The notes beneath the pieces were generated by a model. The model searched no databases. It was given only the letters and a program-made list of their open reading frames with translations, and was not told where the DNA came from. From JABDMH01 sp965223165 (GTDB lineage Bacteria > Bacteroidota > Bacteroidia > Chitinophagales > Saprospiraceae), in the NCBI GenBank assembly GCA_965223165.1, contig CBDCVQ010000012.1, positions 3,212-67,211 of the forward strand: a stretch of 64,000 nucleotides of DNA. The letters run 5' to 3'. Shown piece by piece: positions 1 to 9,165 of this stretch; within the stretch, counting starts at the first letter, position 1; each line of letters opens with the position of its first letter. The translations under genes and the position numbers were made by a program.

Positions 1-129
1 CAATCTTTTGGTGTAAATCTAAAAAAACACCCTTGTAGACGGTACCGGACATACTACGGCCACCCATACGCCGTTACATACTCAATACTCCTTTCTACAA
101 GGACTATGTTCACGGGATTACAATTTTGG

Positions 130-166
130 AAGTGAGTCGGAAAGCCCTTTTCGACTCACTTTTTTT
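130..166 (+). terminator. Rho-independent terminator of an upstream gene
   Basis: A perfect 10-bp stem (130-139 pairing with 152-161) around a 12-nt loop is followed by a T run to 166. The T run lies on the plus-strand side, so it should end a plus-strand transcript entering from the left of the window. Only about 35 nt separate it from the next start codon, so an attenuator role for the gene at 202 cannot be excluded. Bases 1-129 hold no recognisable gene. Confidence 0.8.
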
Positions 167-201
167 ATCTTACCGGTCCTTTTTTCACAAGAATTTCAAG
201 C

Positions 202-3200
202 ATGAAGAAGCTCTCCATCATCGCTGCGATGATACTGCTATCACTTTATGGCGAAAGCATAGAAGCGCAGGTATATGATACGTCCTTGTACAATGCGATG
301 GAGTACCGATCCATCGGTCCCTTTCGCGGCGGCCGGTCAGGTACCGTAGCCGGTGTGCCTCACAAGCCGGACCTCTACTATTTTGGTGCCACCGGGGGTG
401 GCGTGTGGAGAACCACCGACGCCGGCGTTACCTGGGAGAACATTTCCGATGGCCACTTTGGTGGGAGCATAGGGGCGGTGGCGGTAGCCGAGTCCGATCC
501 CAATGTGATCTACGTGGGCGGAGGTGAGCAAACGGTGCGGGGCAACGTTTCGTCCGGGTACGGTATGTATAAGAGCGTTGACGCTGGCAAAAACTGGAAG
601 CACATCGGACTGGAAGACTCTCGCCATGTGGGTCGCATACGCATTCATCCAAAGAATTCAGATATCGTCTATGTGGCGGTGATGGGCAATCTCTATAAGT
701 CAAACGAGATGCGTGGTATCTACAAGAGTACGGATGGTGGTGCTACCTGGGAGCGCAAGCTATTTGTGGATGCGGACGTGGGAGCCGTGGACCTGTGCCT
801 GGATCCCACCAATCCCAGGATTATGTACGCATCTACCTGGCGCATCAGACGGACACCGTATGATCTATCCAGCGGCGGACCCGGGTCCGGTCTATGGAAG
901 AGTAAGGACAGTGGGGAAACCTGGACTGAGATCACCCGAAATGAGGGTCTACCCACGGACACAGTGGGCATCATCGGGGTGGCCGTCTCCCCTCAAAACC
1001 CAGATCGGGTCTGGGCGATGGTCGAATCAAAGACCGGAGGCCTCTTTCGCTCCGACGATGCAGGCAAGACCTGGAAGAAACTAAACGAAAGTCGGGCGCT
1101 TCGCCAGCGCGCCTGGTACTATACTCGGATTTACGCAGATACCCAGGACGAGGACATCGTGTACGTATTGAATGTGAGATACCACAAGTCCACGGATGGA
1201 GGGCACACGTTTAAGGCCTTCAATGCACCCCATGGAGATCACCATGATCTCTGGATCGCTCCGGAAGACAACCAACGTATGGTGATCGGTGACGACGGAG
1301 GAGCCCAGGTCACTTTTGACGGTGGCGGCCGGTGGAGCACCTATCACAATCAACCCACAGCCCAGTTTTACCGGGTGACGACCGATGACTCCTTCCCTTA
1401 CCGGATCTATGCCGCGCAACAAGACAATAGCACCGTAAGAATAGCCCATCGCTCGTCAGGCATGTCCATTACCGAAGACCATTGGGAGCCCACAGCCGGT
1501 TGCGAATGTGGGCACATCGCCATCGACCCGAGAAATGAGGATATCGTCTACGGAGGATGCTATGACGGCGTCATCCAGCGACTCAATCACAAGATTAATC
1601 AAGGTCGCGCCGTCAACGTTTGGCCGGACAATCCGATGGGCCACGGGGCGGAAGGAATGCGCTACCGGTTTCAATGGAACTTTCCCATCTTCTTTTCACC
1701 ACACGATCCTAGCAAGCTCTATACTGCCTCCAACCACCTACACGTAAGTACGGACGAGGGACATAGCTGGGAGATCATCAGTCCGGATCTCACCCGCAAC
1801 GAGCCGTCCAAGCTTGTGTCATCCGGTGGCCCTATCACCAAAGACAACACGAGCGTAGAATACTACTGCACCATCTTCGCTGCGGCGGAATCCCCACGCG
1901 TCAAAGATTTGCTTTGGGTGGGATCTGACGATGGATTGGTCCACCTCAGTCGGGATGGTGGCCAGAACTGGGAGAACGTCACCCCTAGAGGCCTTCCGGA
2001 GTGGATCATGATCAATAGCCTCGAGCCCGATCCGCATCAAGATGGAGGTTGCTACCTGGCAGCTACCTTGTACAAGACCGGTGATTTTCGACCCTATCTC
2101 TACCGGACCAGCGACTACGGCAAGACTTGGCAGAAGATCGTAAATGGCATCGACGATGAGCATTTCACCCGAGTGATTCGAGCAGATCGACATCAACAAG
2201 GGTTGCTGTACGCTGGCACCGAAACGGGCATGTATGTCTCCTTTGACAATGGCGACCAGTGGACACCGTTCCAGCTCAATCTGCCTATCGTGCCCATCAC
2301 AGATCTGGCCCTCAAGGACGAAAACCTGGTGGTGGCTTCCCAGGGCCGTAGCATCTGGCTGATCGATGACCTCACCCCACTCTACCAACTGGAGGAGGCA
2401 AAGGATCAGGCTGCCTATCTCTACAAGCCCAAACTCACGTATCGCATGAGTGGCGGACAGGCAAAAAATCTGAAGACGGCCGGCACCAATCATCCCAACG
2501 GGGTGATGACTTACTTCTACATCAGGGAGGTCGTAGATACCATTCCGATTGCACTGAGCTATGCAGATGATCAAGGAAATGTGATCAAAACGATGTCGAC
2601 CGACAACGAAAAGACAGACAAATTAGAAGCGAAGTCCGGCAGCAATCTCTTTGTCTGGAATCTCCAGTATCCGGACGCCGAAAAGTTTGACGGCATGATC
2701 ATGTGGGCAGCTTCCCTGACAGGACCGCGAGCCAAGCCGGGCACCTACACGGTCACGCTGCACATCGGCGATGAGGAAGTACAGAAGCAGACCTTTGAGA
2801 TCCGGCAAGATCCCCGATCAGAAAGCAGCGAGCAAGACATCGCAGCCCAGTTTGCCTTTATCCAGGATGTGAATGCCAAAGTCACGGAGGCGCATCGGGC
2901 CATCAAGCAGATCCGAGACGTGCGGACACAATTTGGCCAGATCAAGCCCATCCTGAAAAAAAGTGCTGAGGGGCAGGATCTACTTGATCAGATCGAGGAC
3001 ATTGAGGAGGGCATGTCAGAAGTGGAGAAGGCCCTGTATCAGACGCAAAATCAAAGTCGTCAGGATCCTCTCAATTTCCCGATTCGCCTGACCAACAAGT
3101 TGGCCCATCTCAACTCGATGTCTCGTCGGGGCGATTATGCGCCCACCCGGCAGGCGGTGGCCGTAAAAGAGGAGCTCTCCCAAGCGATCGATCTGGAACT

Positions 3201-3318
3201 CGGCACGCTGCGCAAGATCTTTGAGGAAGACCTACCTCGCTTCAACGAGCAATACCGCAATTTGAGCCTGGATGTGATCCAGATTGATCAAACAGATAAG
3301 GCAGATGGACCCCAATAA
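202..3318 (+). CDS. Secreted Asp-box (BNR/VPS10-sortilin-like) beta-propeller protein
   Basis: The 1038-residue protein starts with a signal peptide (MKKLSIIAAMILLSLYG, cleavage near EAQ), so it is exported. I count about 11 Asp-box motifs of the form S/T-x-D-x-G-x-x-W/F (for example TTDAGVTW, SVDAGKNW, STDGGATW, SKDSGETW, SRDGGQNW, SFDNGDQW) spread over roughly residues 70-700. This is the hallmark of BNR/sortilin-type beta-propellers, which bacterial annotations often call 'glycosyl hydrolase' without proof of catalysis. Residues about 740-880 look like a beta-sandwich segment, and about 880-1020 is helical and highly charged. No T9SS sorting domain is visible at the C-terminus. The end overlaps the start of the mog gene, which suggests co-transcription. 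Substrate and enzymatic activity are unknown. Confidence 0.9.
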   Translation: MKKLSIIAAMILLSLYGESIEAQVYDTSLYNAMEYRSIGPFRGGRSGTVAGVPHKPDLYYFGATGGGVWRTTDAGVTWENISDGHFGGSIGAVAVAESDPNVIYVGGGEQTVRGNVSSGYGMYKSVDAGKNWKHIGLEDSRHVGRIRIHPKNSDIVYVAVMGNLYKSNEMRGIYKSTDGGATWERKLFVDADVGAVDLCLDPTNPRIMYASTWRIRRTPYDLSSGGPGSGLWKSKDSGETWTEITRNEGLPTDTVGIIGVAVSPQNPDRVWAMVESKTGGLFRSDDAGKTWKKLNESRALRQRAWYYTRIYADTQDEDIVYVLNVRYHKSTDGGHTFKAFNAPHGDHHDLWIAPEDNQRMVIGDDGGAQVTFDGGGRWSTYHNQPTAQFYRVTTDDSFPYRIYAAQQDNSTVRIAHRSSGMSITEDHWEPTAGCECGHIAIDPRNEDIVYGGCYDGVIQRLNHKINQGRAVNVWPDNPMGHGAEGMRYRFQWNFPIFFSPHDPSKLYTASNHLHVSTDEGHSWEIISPDLTRNEPSKLVSSGGPITKDNTSVEYYCTIFAAAESPRVKDLLWVGSDDGLVHLSRDGGQNWENVTPRGLPEWIMINSLEPDPHQDGGCYLAATLYKTGDFRPYLYRTSDYGKTWQKIVNGIDDEHFTRVIRADRHQQGLLYAGTETGMYVSFDNGDQWTPFQLNLPIVPITDLALKDENLVVASQGRSIWLIDDLTPLYQLEEAKDQAAYLYKPKLTYRMSGGQAKNLKTAGTNHPNGVMTYFYIREVVDTIPIALSYADDQGNVIKTMSTDNEKTDKLEAKSGSNLFVWNLQYPDAEKFDGMIMWAASLTGPRAKPGTYTVTLHIGDEEVQKQTFEIRQDPRSESSEQDIAAQFAFIQDVNAKVTEAHRAIKQIRDVRTQFGQIKPILKKSAEGQDLLDQIEDIEEGMSEVEKALYQTQNQSRQDPLNFPIRLTNKLAHLNSMSRRGDYAPTRQAVAVKEELSQAIDLELGTLRKIFEEDLPRFNEQYRNLSLDVIQIDQTDKADGPQ

Positions 3319-3844
3319 GGCCATGATCGGCATTATAAACGTGTCGGATCGGGCCAGCCGGGGCATCTATGAAGATCTGCCCGGAAAGGCGATCGTCGCG
3401 ACCCTGAAGGAATATCTCACGACGACATTTGACACCGTATACCGTGTGATACCCGACGAGCAGGACCAGATCGAATCGGAGTTGCGACAGATGGCCGATG
3501 AGCACGGCTGTTGCCTGGTCGTCACGTCCGGGGGGACGGGCCCCGCCGTAAGAGACGTCACCCCAGAGGCCACCGAGGCGGTCTGTGAAAAGATGATGCC
3601 GGGATTTGGGGAGCTGATGCGGGCCGAAAGTCTGCGCTTTGTGCCTACCGCCATCCTTTCACGTCAGACAGCCGGTATCCGGGGGAGCACCTTGATCGTC
3701 AATTTGCCCGGCAAACCCAAGGCAATCCGGGAATGTTTGGATGCGGTCTTTCCCGCAATCCCCTATTGCATCGACCTGATTGGAGGCCCCTACCTAGAGG
3801 TCAATGAGGAAGTGATTAATGTATTTCGACCGAAAAGCAGCTAG
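3305..3844 (+). CDS. mog: Molybdopterin adenylyltransferase (MogA-like)
   Basis: The family activates molybdopterin by adenylylation before molybdenum insertion in molybdenum cofactor synthesis, in the cytoplasm. The N-terminal INVSDRASRG, the central TSGGTGPAVRDVTPEAT and the C-terminal NLPGKPKAIRECLDAV and FRPKS are the classic MogA signatures, and similarity to E. coli MogA runs the whole length. I chose the ATG at 3305 (MDPNKAMIGI) because it places the conserved IGxxxxSDRAS at the same distance from the start as in E. coli MogA. An in-frame ATG at 3284 would add seven residues. From 3305 the gene overlaps the end of the propeller gene by 14 nt, so translation may be coupled. It meets a minus-strand gene convergently. 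No other cofactor gene is in the window. MoaB is the nearest alternative, but the length and C-terminus favour MogA. Confidence 0.9.
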   Translation: MDPNKAMIGIINVSDRASRGIYEDLPGKAIVATLKEYLTTTFDTVYRVIPDEQDQIESELRQMADEHGCCLVVTSGGTGPAVRDVTPEATEAVCEKMMPGFGELMRAESLRFVPTAILSRQTAGIRGSTLIVNLPGKPKAIRECLDAVFPAIPYCIDLIGGPYLEVNEEVINVFRPKSS

Positions 3845-3886
3845 ACGGCATCATCCGCAGGAAAACCGACCTCTCCCAAGGACAGC

Positions 3887-4417
3887 TTAGCCATCGATAA
3901 TCCGAAAGCTATCGAAGAATCGATCGATGTCCGGATGCAAGGAATGCTTAGAGTCCACCGCTACCTGCACGGAATAGTAGATGCCATTGGCCAGGTACGC
4001 TCGGGTCTTCAGGACCGAGTCACCGCCATTGTAGTGAGTGCGCCAGAAGCGACCGGGATACGTAGCGCGATAAGTGATGTCGTCCATGATCAGCACTTCT
4101 CCGGCTACCGCTAAGGCGGACTGCTCGACGGTTGCGTCGAAGAAATCCCGAATCAGCAACAGCGAATCGTCCGGTATCGCCTCTCTGGGAAATTCATAGA
4201 AACCCACCAGGAAGACAATCGATCCACTGGTATCTCCTTGATTTGCAAAATGATAGGTGTGGTACTCGACATCCCCCATATCGGTAGGGATATTGCGGAC
4301 CGAGTGATGCATCTCACCGGGCGCATCGACCTGAAACCTTCCATCGATGCTGCTGCAAGTCTGCCACGACACGGGCTGCTGAAGCAGGCAGGCAAGCAAA
4401 ATGTACAGGTACCACAT
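3887..4417 (-). CDS. Small exported protein of unknown function
   Basis: The 176-residue product starts with a hydrophobic leader (MWYLYILLACLLQQPVSWQ) that fits a signal peptide; the LLAC-like stretch could also be read as a lipobox. I do not recognise the family. The mature part is acidic and beta-rich by eye, with a pattern (an early SSIDGRFQVDAPGEM, then YHTYHF, then a C-terminal FFDSFRIID) that recalls small periplasmic proteins of the PsbP/DUF1795 style, where a short peptide after the leader and a terminal 'FxxSFR' are common. That resemblance is an impression, not a match. It is convergent with mog (42-nt gap), and its upstream side is a 530-bp gene-free stretch. Confidence 0.7.
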   Translation of the reverse strand: MWYLYILLACLLQQPVSWQTCSSIDGRFQVDAPGEMHHSVRNIPTDMGDVEYHTYHFANQGDTSGSIVFLVGFYEFPREAIPDDSLLLIRDFFDATVEQSALAVAGEVLIMDDITYRATYPGRFWRTHYNGGDSVLKTRAYLANGIYYSVQVAVDSKHSLHPDIDRFFDSFRIIDG

Positions 4418-4710
4418 CGAATGGAATAACGTGCGGGCGAGCTCATTTGTTTCCTCGTCTGGAAGTCCCCGACAGCTAGGTCTCTATACGCTCACCGACG
4501 GGCCTAACCGGTAGATCCATAACTGATCGATCAGGCACCGGACCAGCACGATAGGCTGCCTGCGCCAACCTTCTCAGGGCAAATCGCATTATCGGATGCT
4601 GCACCTATCGATCAAAGGCCAAGAATTGCTGGCAAGATGTAGTTGAGCACAACGTGGGACGACTACTTCCTAGCATAACATTGCAAGTGGACTGCAACGC
4701 CCACTAGTAA

Positions 4711-4734
4711 GTGTCAGGCGAGGACGCCTGACAC
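4711..4734. repeat. Perfect 10-bp palindrome, REP-like candidate
   Basis: GTGTCAGGCG (4711-4720) and its exact reverse complement CGCCTGACAC (4725-4734) flank the loop AGGA. No T run follows on either side, so it is not a standard terminator. GC-rich hairpins of this kind are often dispersed intergenic repeats, but only one copy is visible in this window. Confidence 0.5.
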
Positions 4735-4915
4735 GGCCTGGCAGCGCTTGTTTAGTTATTCCGATGGCAAGTAGCCTCAAGGCCGGGACCCAGATCGAAC
4801 CGCGTTTGGCGTCCGCGTCAAACGCTGTTGATAGCTCGTTGTCACCCTGAAGCGGTGATAAGGCGATGCCCAGGTAAACCTTCTCCTCCACCACTCGTTA
4901 GACTGGAACAAAGGC

Positions 4916-4923
4916 TATATTTG
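4916..4923 (+). promoter_or_regulatory. Candidate -7 promoter box for lpdA
   Basis: TATATTTG matches the Bacteroidota consensus TAnnTTTG exactly and sits 27 nt before the lpdA start. I could not find a clear -33 TTTG box at the usual distance, so only half of the promoter is supported. Confidence 0.45.
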
Positions 4924-4950
4924 CCGGCCCAAAGAGTAAATTGAAATCAT

Positions 4951-6348
4951 ATGAATTTTGACGTTATCGTGGTAGGAAGTGGCCCAGGAGGCTATGTGGC
5001 AGCCATTCGCGCAGCGCAACTAGACAAGAAAGTAGCCATTGTAGAAAGAGAATCGCTGGGCGGGATCTGTCTTAACTGGGGCTGCATACCGACCAAGGCC
5101 CTGCTCAAGAGCGCTCAAGTATTTGAGTACATCAAACATGCAGAGCAATACGGCATCACGGTTGGTAAGGGCAAGGCGGACTTCGGAGCAATGATCTCCC
5201 GTAGCCGACAAGTGGCGGAGGGAATGAGCAAGGGTATCCAGTTTCTGATGCGGAAGAATAAGATCACGGTGATAGAAGGACATGGGAGGTTGGTACCCGG
5301 CCCCAAAGTCCAAGTGACCGATGAAAAAGGCAAGACGAAGGATTACACGGCAGACCACATCATCTTGGCCACGGGTGCCCGGGCCAAGGAATTGCCCAAT
5401 CTGGCTATCGATGGCAAAAAAATCATCGGTTATCGCCAGGCCATGAGTCTCGCCAAACAGCCGAAGAAAATGGTCGTGGTTGGCGCTGGCGCTATTGGCG
5501 CAGAATTTGCCTACTTCTATAATGCCATTGGTACAGAAGTTGTGGTAGTAGAATTCTTGGAACAAGGTCTGCTGCCTAGAGAAGATAAGGACGTCTCTAA
5601 GGAACTAGGGAAATCCTTCAAGAAGGCAGGCATTCAGGTATTGGCAAATACCAGTGTCGAAAAGGTGGAGACCAAGGGCCGAACATGCTCAGTAACTGTG
5701 AAGAATCGCAAGACCGGCAAGGAGGAAGTGATCAGCTGCGAGATAGTGCTCTCGGCGGTTGGGGTATCACCCAACACCGAAGACTTGGGCCTGGAAGCCC
5801 TTGGCGTGGCCACCTCCAATGGCCTGGTAGACGTGGATCCCTTCTATCGCACCAACATCAGTGGTATCTATGCCATTGGGGATATCGTGCCGGGTCCTGC
5901 ACTCGCGCACGTGGCCAGCGCAGAGGGCATTGTCTGTGTAGAAAAGCTAGCCGGCCTCCATCCGGAGCCGATCACCTACAATAATATCCCATCTTGTACG
6001 TATTGTCACCCCGAAGTAGCTTCCGTGGGCTACACCGAACAGCAAGCCGTCGAGGAAGGCTACGAAATCAAGGTCGGCAAATTCCCGTTCTCCGCCTCTG
6101 GCAGGGCCAGTGCCTCTGGCAGCAGAGAGGGCTTTGTAAAAGTGATCTATGATGCCAAATACGGTGAGTGGCTCGGGGCACACATGATCGGTGAGAATGT
6201 GACAGAGACCATAGCCGAAGTGGTGGCAGCTCGAAAATTGGAGACTACAGGACACGAGATTATCAAGACGATACACCCCCACCCCACTATGAGCGAGGCC
6301 ATCATGGAGGCCTCTGCCGCCGCCTACGACGAGGTGATCCATCTCTAG
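4951..6348 (+). CDS. lpdA: Dihydrolipoyl dehydrogenase (E3)
   Basis: This is the FAD-dependent E3 component that reoxidises protein-bound dihydrolipoamide with NAD+ in the pyruvate, 2-oxoglutarate and branched-chain dehydrogenase complexes and the glycine cleavage system. The 465 residues are full length. The N-terminal FAD site is VVGSGPGGYVAA (7-18). The redox disulfide is C40/C45 in GGICLNWGCIPTK. A second Rossmann motif (VVGAGAIGAEFAYFY) binds NAD, and the second FAD contact is YAIGDI. The C-terminal active-site His/Glu motif is HPHPTMSEA. The start at 4951 is right before the FAD fold. The gene stands alone: no E1 or E2 gene is adjacent, so which complex it serves cannot be told from context, and it may be shared by several. 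Confidence 0.96.
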   Translation: MNFDVIVVGSGPGGYVAAIRAAQLDKKVAIVERESLGGICLNWGCIPTKALLKSAQVFEYIKHAEQYGITVGKGKADFGAMISRSRQVAEGMSKGIQFLMRKNKITVIEGHGRLVPGPKVQVTDEKGKTKDYTADHIILATGARAKELPNLAIDGKKIIGYRQAMSLAKQPKKMVVVGAGAIGAEFAYFYNAIGTEVVVVEFLEQGLLPREDKDVSKELGKSFKKAGIQVLANTSVEKVETKGRTCSVTVKNRKTGKEEVISCEIVLSAVGVSPNTEDLGLEALGVATSNGLVDVDPFYRTNISGIYAIGDIVPGPALAHVASAEGIVCVEKLAGLHPEPITYNNIPSCTYCHPEVASVGYTEQQAVEEGYEIKVGKFPFSASGRASASGSREGFVKVIYDAKYGEWLGAHMIGENVTETIAEVVAARKLETTGHEIIKTIHPHPTMSEAIMEASAAAYDEVIHL

Positions 6349-6726
6349 GATGGTCGTCAGATGGCGCCTGCAGATCGTGGCGTACGCGGAACGTGAGCAA
6401 AGGACGGCCTGTGGCGAAAGCGGTGAGTGATGACAATCCGGGGCCGTTGGCTGACCTTGGCTAGTTAAGTCGGCAAAACGCCAACGCCAATGGGAAAAAG
6501 TGTGGAAATTAGACCCGTGGGTACTCTGATCAAAAGGACGAGATGTTAAAGTATAAACACATTAGTTTTTATCGTCATATATTTACTATTCTTATAAGTT
6601 AATATTAAGAATGACAGCAAAAATGGCGTATTTTTAAGCCTGGTTTTTTGCGGGCCTGGACTTGATCCACCGCAAAGAACATCAAAAACCGTGAACCTTG
6701 ACGGCCGTACTTAATTCAGAGGGCCT
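6349..6726. other. Intergenic region with AT-rich block
   Basis: About 380 bp between lpdA and the peroxidase gene. Bases about 6541-6640 are strongly AT-rich compared with the surroundings and probably hold the promoter of the peroxidase gene, although no exact TAnnTTTG box is present. No reading frame or RNA gene is evident. Confidence 0.5.
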
Positions 6727-8640
6727 ATGAACATAAACCGATACACGATAACTTATTTACCGCTAATTCTCATTGTCGCTAGCATTCCCAGTCTGCTAGG
6801 GCAGGTCAGAAGCTATGACGGCTACGGCAACAACGAGAGCAATCCCGACTATGGCGCTGTCGGTACCGCCGTTCGGCTCATCTCTCCGTTGACATACGAA
6901 GATGAGATCGGCGAGCCCACCGGAATCGATCGGCCAAATCCCCGACATATAAGTAACGTCCTCTTCACCCAGACAGAGCCCATCTACGATGAGCACGAGT
7001 TGACAGACTATGTGTGGGTGTTTGGTCAGTTCATCGATCATGACATCACGCTGATCGGGGAGAGTGAGACCGAGCCGGCGCTGATCTCCGTGCCGGAGTG
7101 TGATGCGGTATTTGATCCGATGTGTCTGGGGCAGTCCGCGATCTTGATGATGCGTTCTGAGGCGATGGAAGGGACCGGTGTCACCACGGAGGCCCCCCGG
7201 ATGTACGCCAACCAGATATCGGCCTATATCGATGGATCTGCCGTGTATGGCTCGACGGTCGAGCGTGCCAATTGGTTGCGCACCTTTGAGGAGGGCAAGC
7301 TCAAGACATCAACAGGCGATCTACTCCCCTACAATACGCTTACGGGGGAGCTCAACGGAGCCACGGATGACAGCGCTCCGGAGATGGCCATGAACGACGC
7401 TGATGCGACCCGATGGTTTGTGGCTGGAGACGTTCGCGCCAACGAGAATGTATTGCTGACGGCGATGCATACGCTCTTTGTCCGAGAGCACAATCGACTT
7501 TGCGATGAGTTGAAGCTGCGTTATCCCAACGCCGGCGACGAGCAATTGTATCAACGGGCCCGAAAGATGGTCGGTGGTATGATCCAGGCGATCACATATA
7601 ATGAGTGGCTGCCCTCCATGGGCGTGGCGATGGATGACTACACCGGTTATCGTAAGGATGTCAATGCAAATGTGACCAATGTATTTTCGGGGGCTGCCTT
7701 TCGCTTTGGCCATACCCTTCTTAGCAATACCATCTTGCGGATGGAGGACGGGTGCGAGACCATTCCCGAGGGGGACATGACGCTCCGCGAGGCCTTCTTC
7801 AATCCCAGTCTCGTCCTCAGCAGTGGCATCGACCCTCTGTTTAAGGGTATGAGCACTCAGATACAACAAGCGCTGGACTGCAAAGTGATCGATGACGTAC
7901 GAAACTTCTTGTTTGGTCCTCCCGGCGCACCCTTTGGACTGGATTTGGCTGCCATCAATATTAACCGGGGCCGGGAGCGAGGATTAGCCGATTATAATAC
8001 ACTCCGCGATGTTTTGGGGCTGGGCAAGGTTCGGTCCTTCAATGAGATTTGCGAAGATCCCGTCGAGGCGCAGATTCTTGAATCACTGTACGAGAGTGTC
8101 GATCGCATAGATCCCTGGGTCGGCATGTTGGCCGAAGAGCATATGCCTGGGGCCATCCTGGGTGAGACGACCATGACCATCATGAAAGAGCAATTTAAGG
8201 CATTGAGAGATGGAGATCGGTTCTTCTACCGTGTTGATCCCGAACTTTCGGTAGATGAAGTCCAGGAAATTGACGAAACGAGATTTGCAGATATCATCAT
8301 GCGCAATACCACCATTCAGGCGCTGCAGCCGGATGTCTTCAAGATGATCCGTACTTGCCACGTGGTGCATGTGGAGGAACGGCACTTGGATGTGAATGCA
8401 TTCCCAAATCCCATACGGGACAACGTCACGTTGACGATTTTCTCCTTTGAAGATGGAGAGGCTGAACTGTCTATCACCAACCTACTAGGTCAGCAGGTCC
8501 AGCGACGGCAGATAGATTTGGCCAAGGGCATCAACAATTTCCAGTTTCCCGTGAATTCGGCCCTACAGCCGGGCATCTACAATCTCTATCTGGAAATGGG
8601 AGCACGCAACAACACGATCAAACTCTTCAAGCGCAACTAA
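6727..8640 (+). CDS. T9SS-secreted heme peroxidase of the animal (myeloperoxidase) family
   Basis: The 637-residue protein has a signal peptide (cleavage near LLGQ) and a peroxidase-cyclooxygenase fold. By alignment with human myeloperoxidase, the distal side is Q101-F-I-D104-H105, equivalent to Gln91, Asp94 and His95. The catalytic Arg and heme-ester Glu are R237 and E240 in DVRANEN (Arg239 and Glu242 in MPO). The proximal His is H329 in FRFGHTLL. MPO Met243, which forms the sulfonium bond, is Asn241 here. ININRGRERGLADYN is the family signature. The last 75 residues (from VNAFPNPIRDN) form a T9SS type A sorting domain ending in KLFKRN, so the enzyme is exported to the surface or medium. It should oxidise halides or phenols with H2O2; the actual substrate is unknown. 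It is a single gene. Confidence 0.93.
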   Translation: MNINRYTITYLPLILIVASIPSLLGQVRSYDGYGNNESNPDYGAVGTAVRLISPLTYEDEIGEPTGIDRPNPRHISNVLFTQTEPIYDEHELTDYVWVFGQFIDHDITLIGESETEPALISVPECDAVFDPMCLGQSAILMMRSEAMEGTGVTTEAPRMYANQISAYIDGSAVYGSTVERANWLRTFEEGKLKTSTGDLLPYNTLTGELNGATDDSAPEMAMNDADATRWFVAGDVRANENVLLTAMHTLFVREHNRLCDELKLRYPNAGDEQLYQRARKMVGGMIQAITYNEWLPSMGVAMDDYTGYRKDVNANVTNVFSGAAFRFGHTLLSNTILRMEDGCETIPEGDMTLREAFFNPSLVLSSGIDPLFKGMSTQIQQALDCKVIDDVRNFLFGPPGAPFGLDLAAININRGRERGLADYNTLRDVLGLGKVRSFNEICEDPVEAQILESLYESVDRIDPWVGMLAEEHMPGAILGETTMTIMKEQFKALRDGDRFFYRVDPELSVDEVQEIDETRFADIIMRNTTIQALQPDVFKMIRTCHVVHVEERHLDVNAFPNPIRDNVTLTIFSFEDGEAELSITNLLGQQVQRRQIDLAKGINNFQFPVNSALQPGIYNLYLEMGARNNTIKLFKRN

Positions 8641-8699
8641 GACTCTACCGGGGAGGGAGGCATCGTCCTCGACCCATCAAGGCCCGGACGGGAAAGTCT

Positions 8700-8933
8700 C
8701 TACGGGAGCTCTTCCCCGCTATCGCCAGAGATCGGCGTACTTTGTGCCATCGCAGCCATAGCGATACCGACGATAATCATCAGGATCTTCGTCACAAATC
8801 CGAATAGCGGGCTGATCCGGTCGATCCAACTGAGAAAGGACCATTGAATCCCGACCAGACTAAGCGTCAACGCTGTGAAGCCCAGGAGGAAGAGAAGAAA
8901 GCCCACCAACGTCAAGAGATCTCTGCGTCTCAT
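8700..8933 (-). CDS. Small two-helix membrane protein, unknown function
   Basis: From the ATG at 8933 (MRRRDLL) the product has 77 residues with two hydrophobic segments (about 6-28 and 45-66) and a short polar C-terminus (QSTPISGDSGEELP). The upstream ATG at 8951 would add six residues, but the start with three arginines gives a better membrane-topology signal. Such small two-helix proteins are common and often unassigned in Bacteroidota. It faces the peroxidase gene convergently and has its own upstream space shared with the HMG-CoA-lyase-like gene. The call rests on length, clean hydrophobic pattern and lack of a competing gene. Confidence 0.6.
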   Translation of the reverse strand: MRRRDLLTLVGFLLFLLGFTALTLSLVGIQWSFLSWIDRISPLFGFVTKILMIIVGIAMAAMAQSTPISGDSGEELP

Positions 8934-9141
8934 TATCCGCAAATGTAACAAAAGACCAATCTTGCCCGGCCGAGGACGATGCGTTCCACCATCTCACCAT
9001 CTAATGCCTATCAACATCATGGTCGACCATCATTCCCCCCAGGTATGACCCGGCCACTACCCTATCGATAACCGATCCGATAATCTGGCCATCTGATCAC
9101 AATCGCTGTAGAACTACTGAGCAATTGGATCTTCCTTGACT

Positions 9142-9149
9142 TATCTTTG
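9142..9149 (+). promoter_or_regulatory. Candidate -7 promoter box
   Basis: TATCTTTG matches TAnnTTTG exactly and ends 16 nt before the start codon at 9166. A TTGG at 9125 is closer than the normal -33 spacing, so the upstream half is doubtful. Confidence 0.5.
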
Positions 9150-9165
9150 AGGCACAGATCACACA

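Larger units (their letters stand above)
4418..4950. other. Gene-free stretch with a palindromic repeat
   Basis: About 530 bp lie between the divergent small exported gene and lpdA. The only short reading frame (minus strand, 4670-4894) has no convincing protein features. The stretch holds the perfect hairpin at 4711-4734 and the -7-like box at 4916. I see nothing else. Confidence 0.6.

Noticed and set aside
3284..3304. Upstream ATG as start of the mog gene
   Set aside because: It adds seven residues absent from MogA homologs; the ATG at 3305 fits the family length better.
4670..4894. 74-codon minus-strand frame
   Set aside because: It crosses the palindrome at 4711-4734 and has no family resemblance or start signal.
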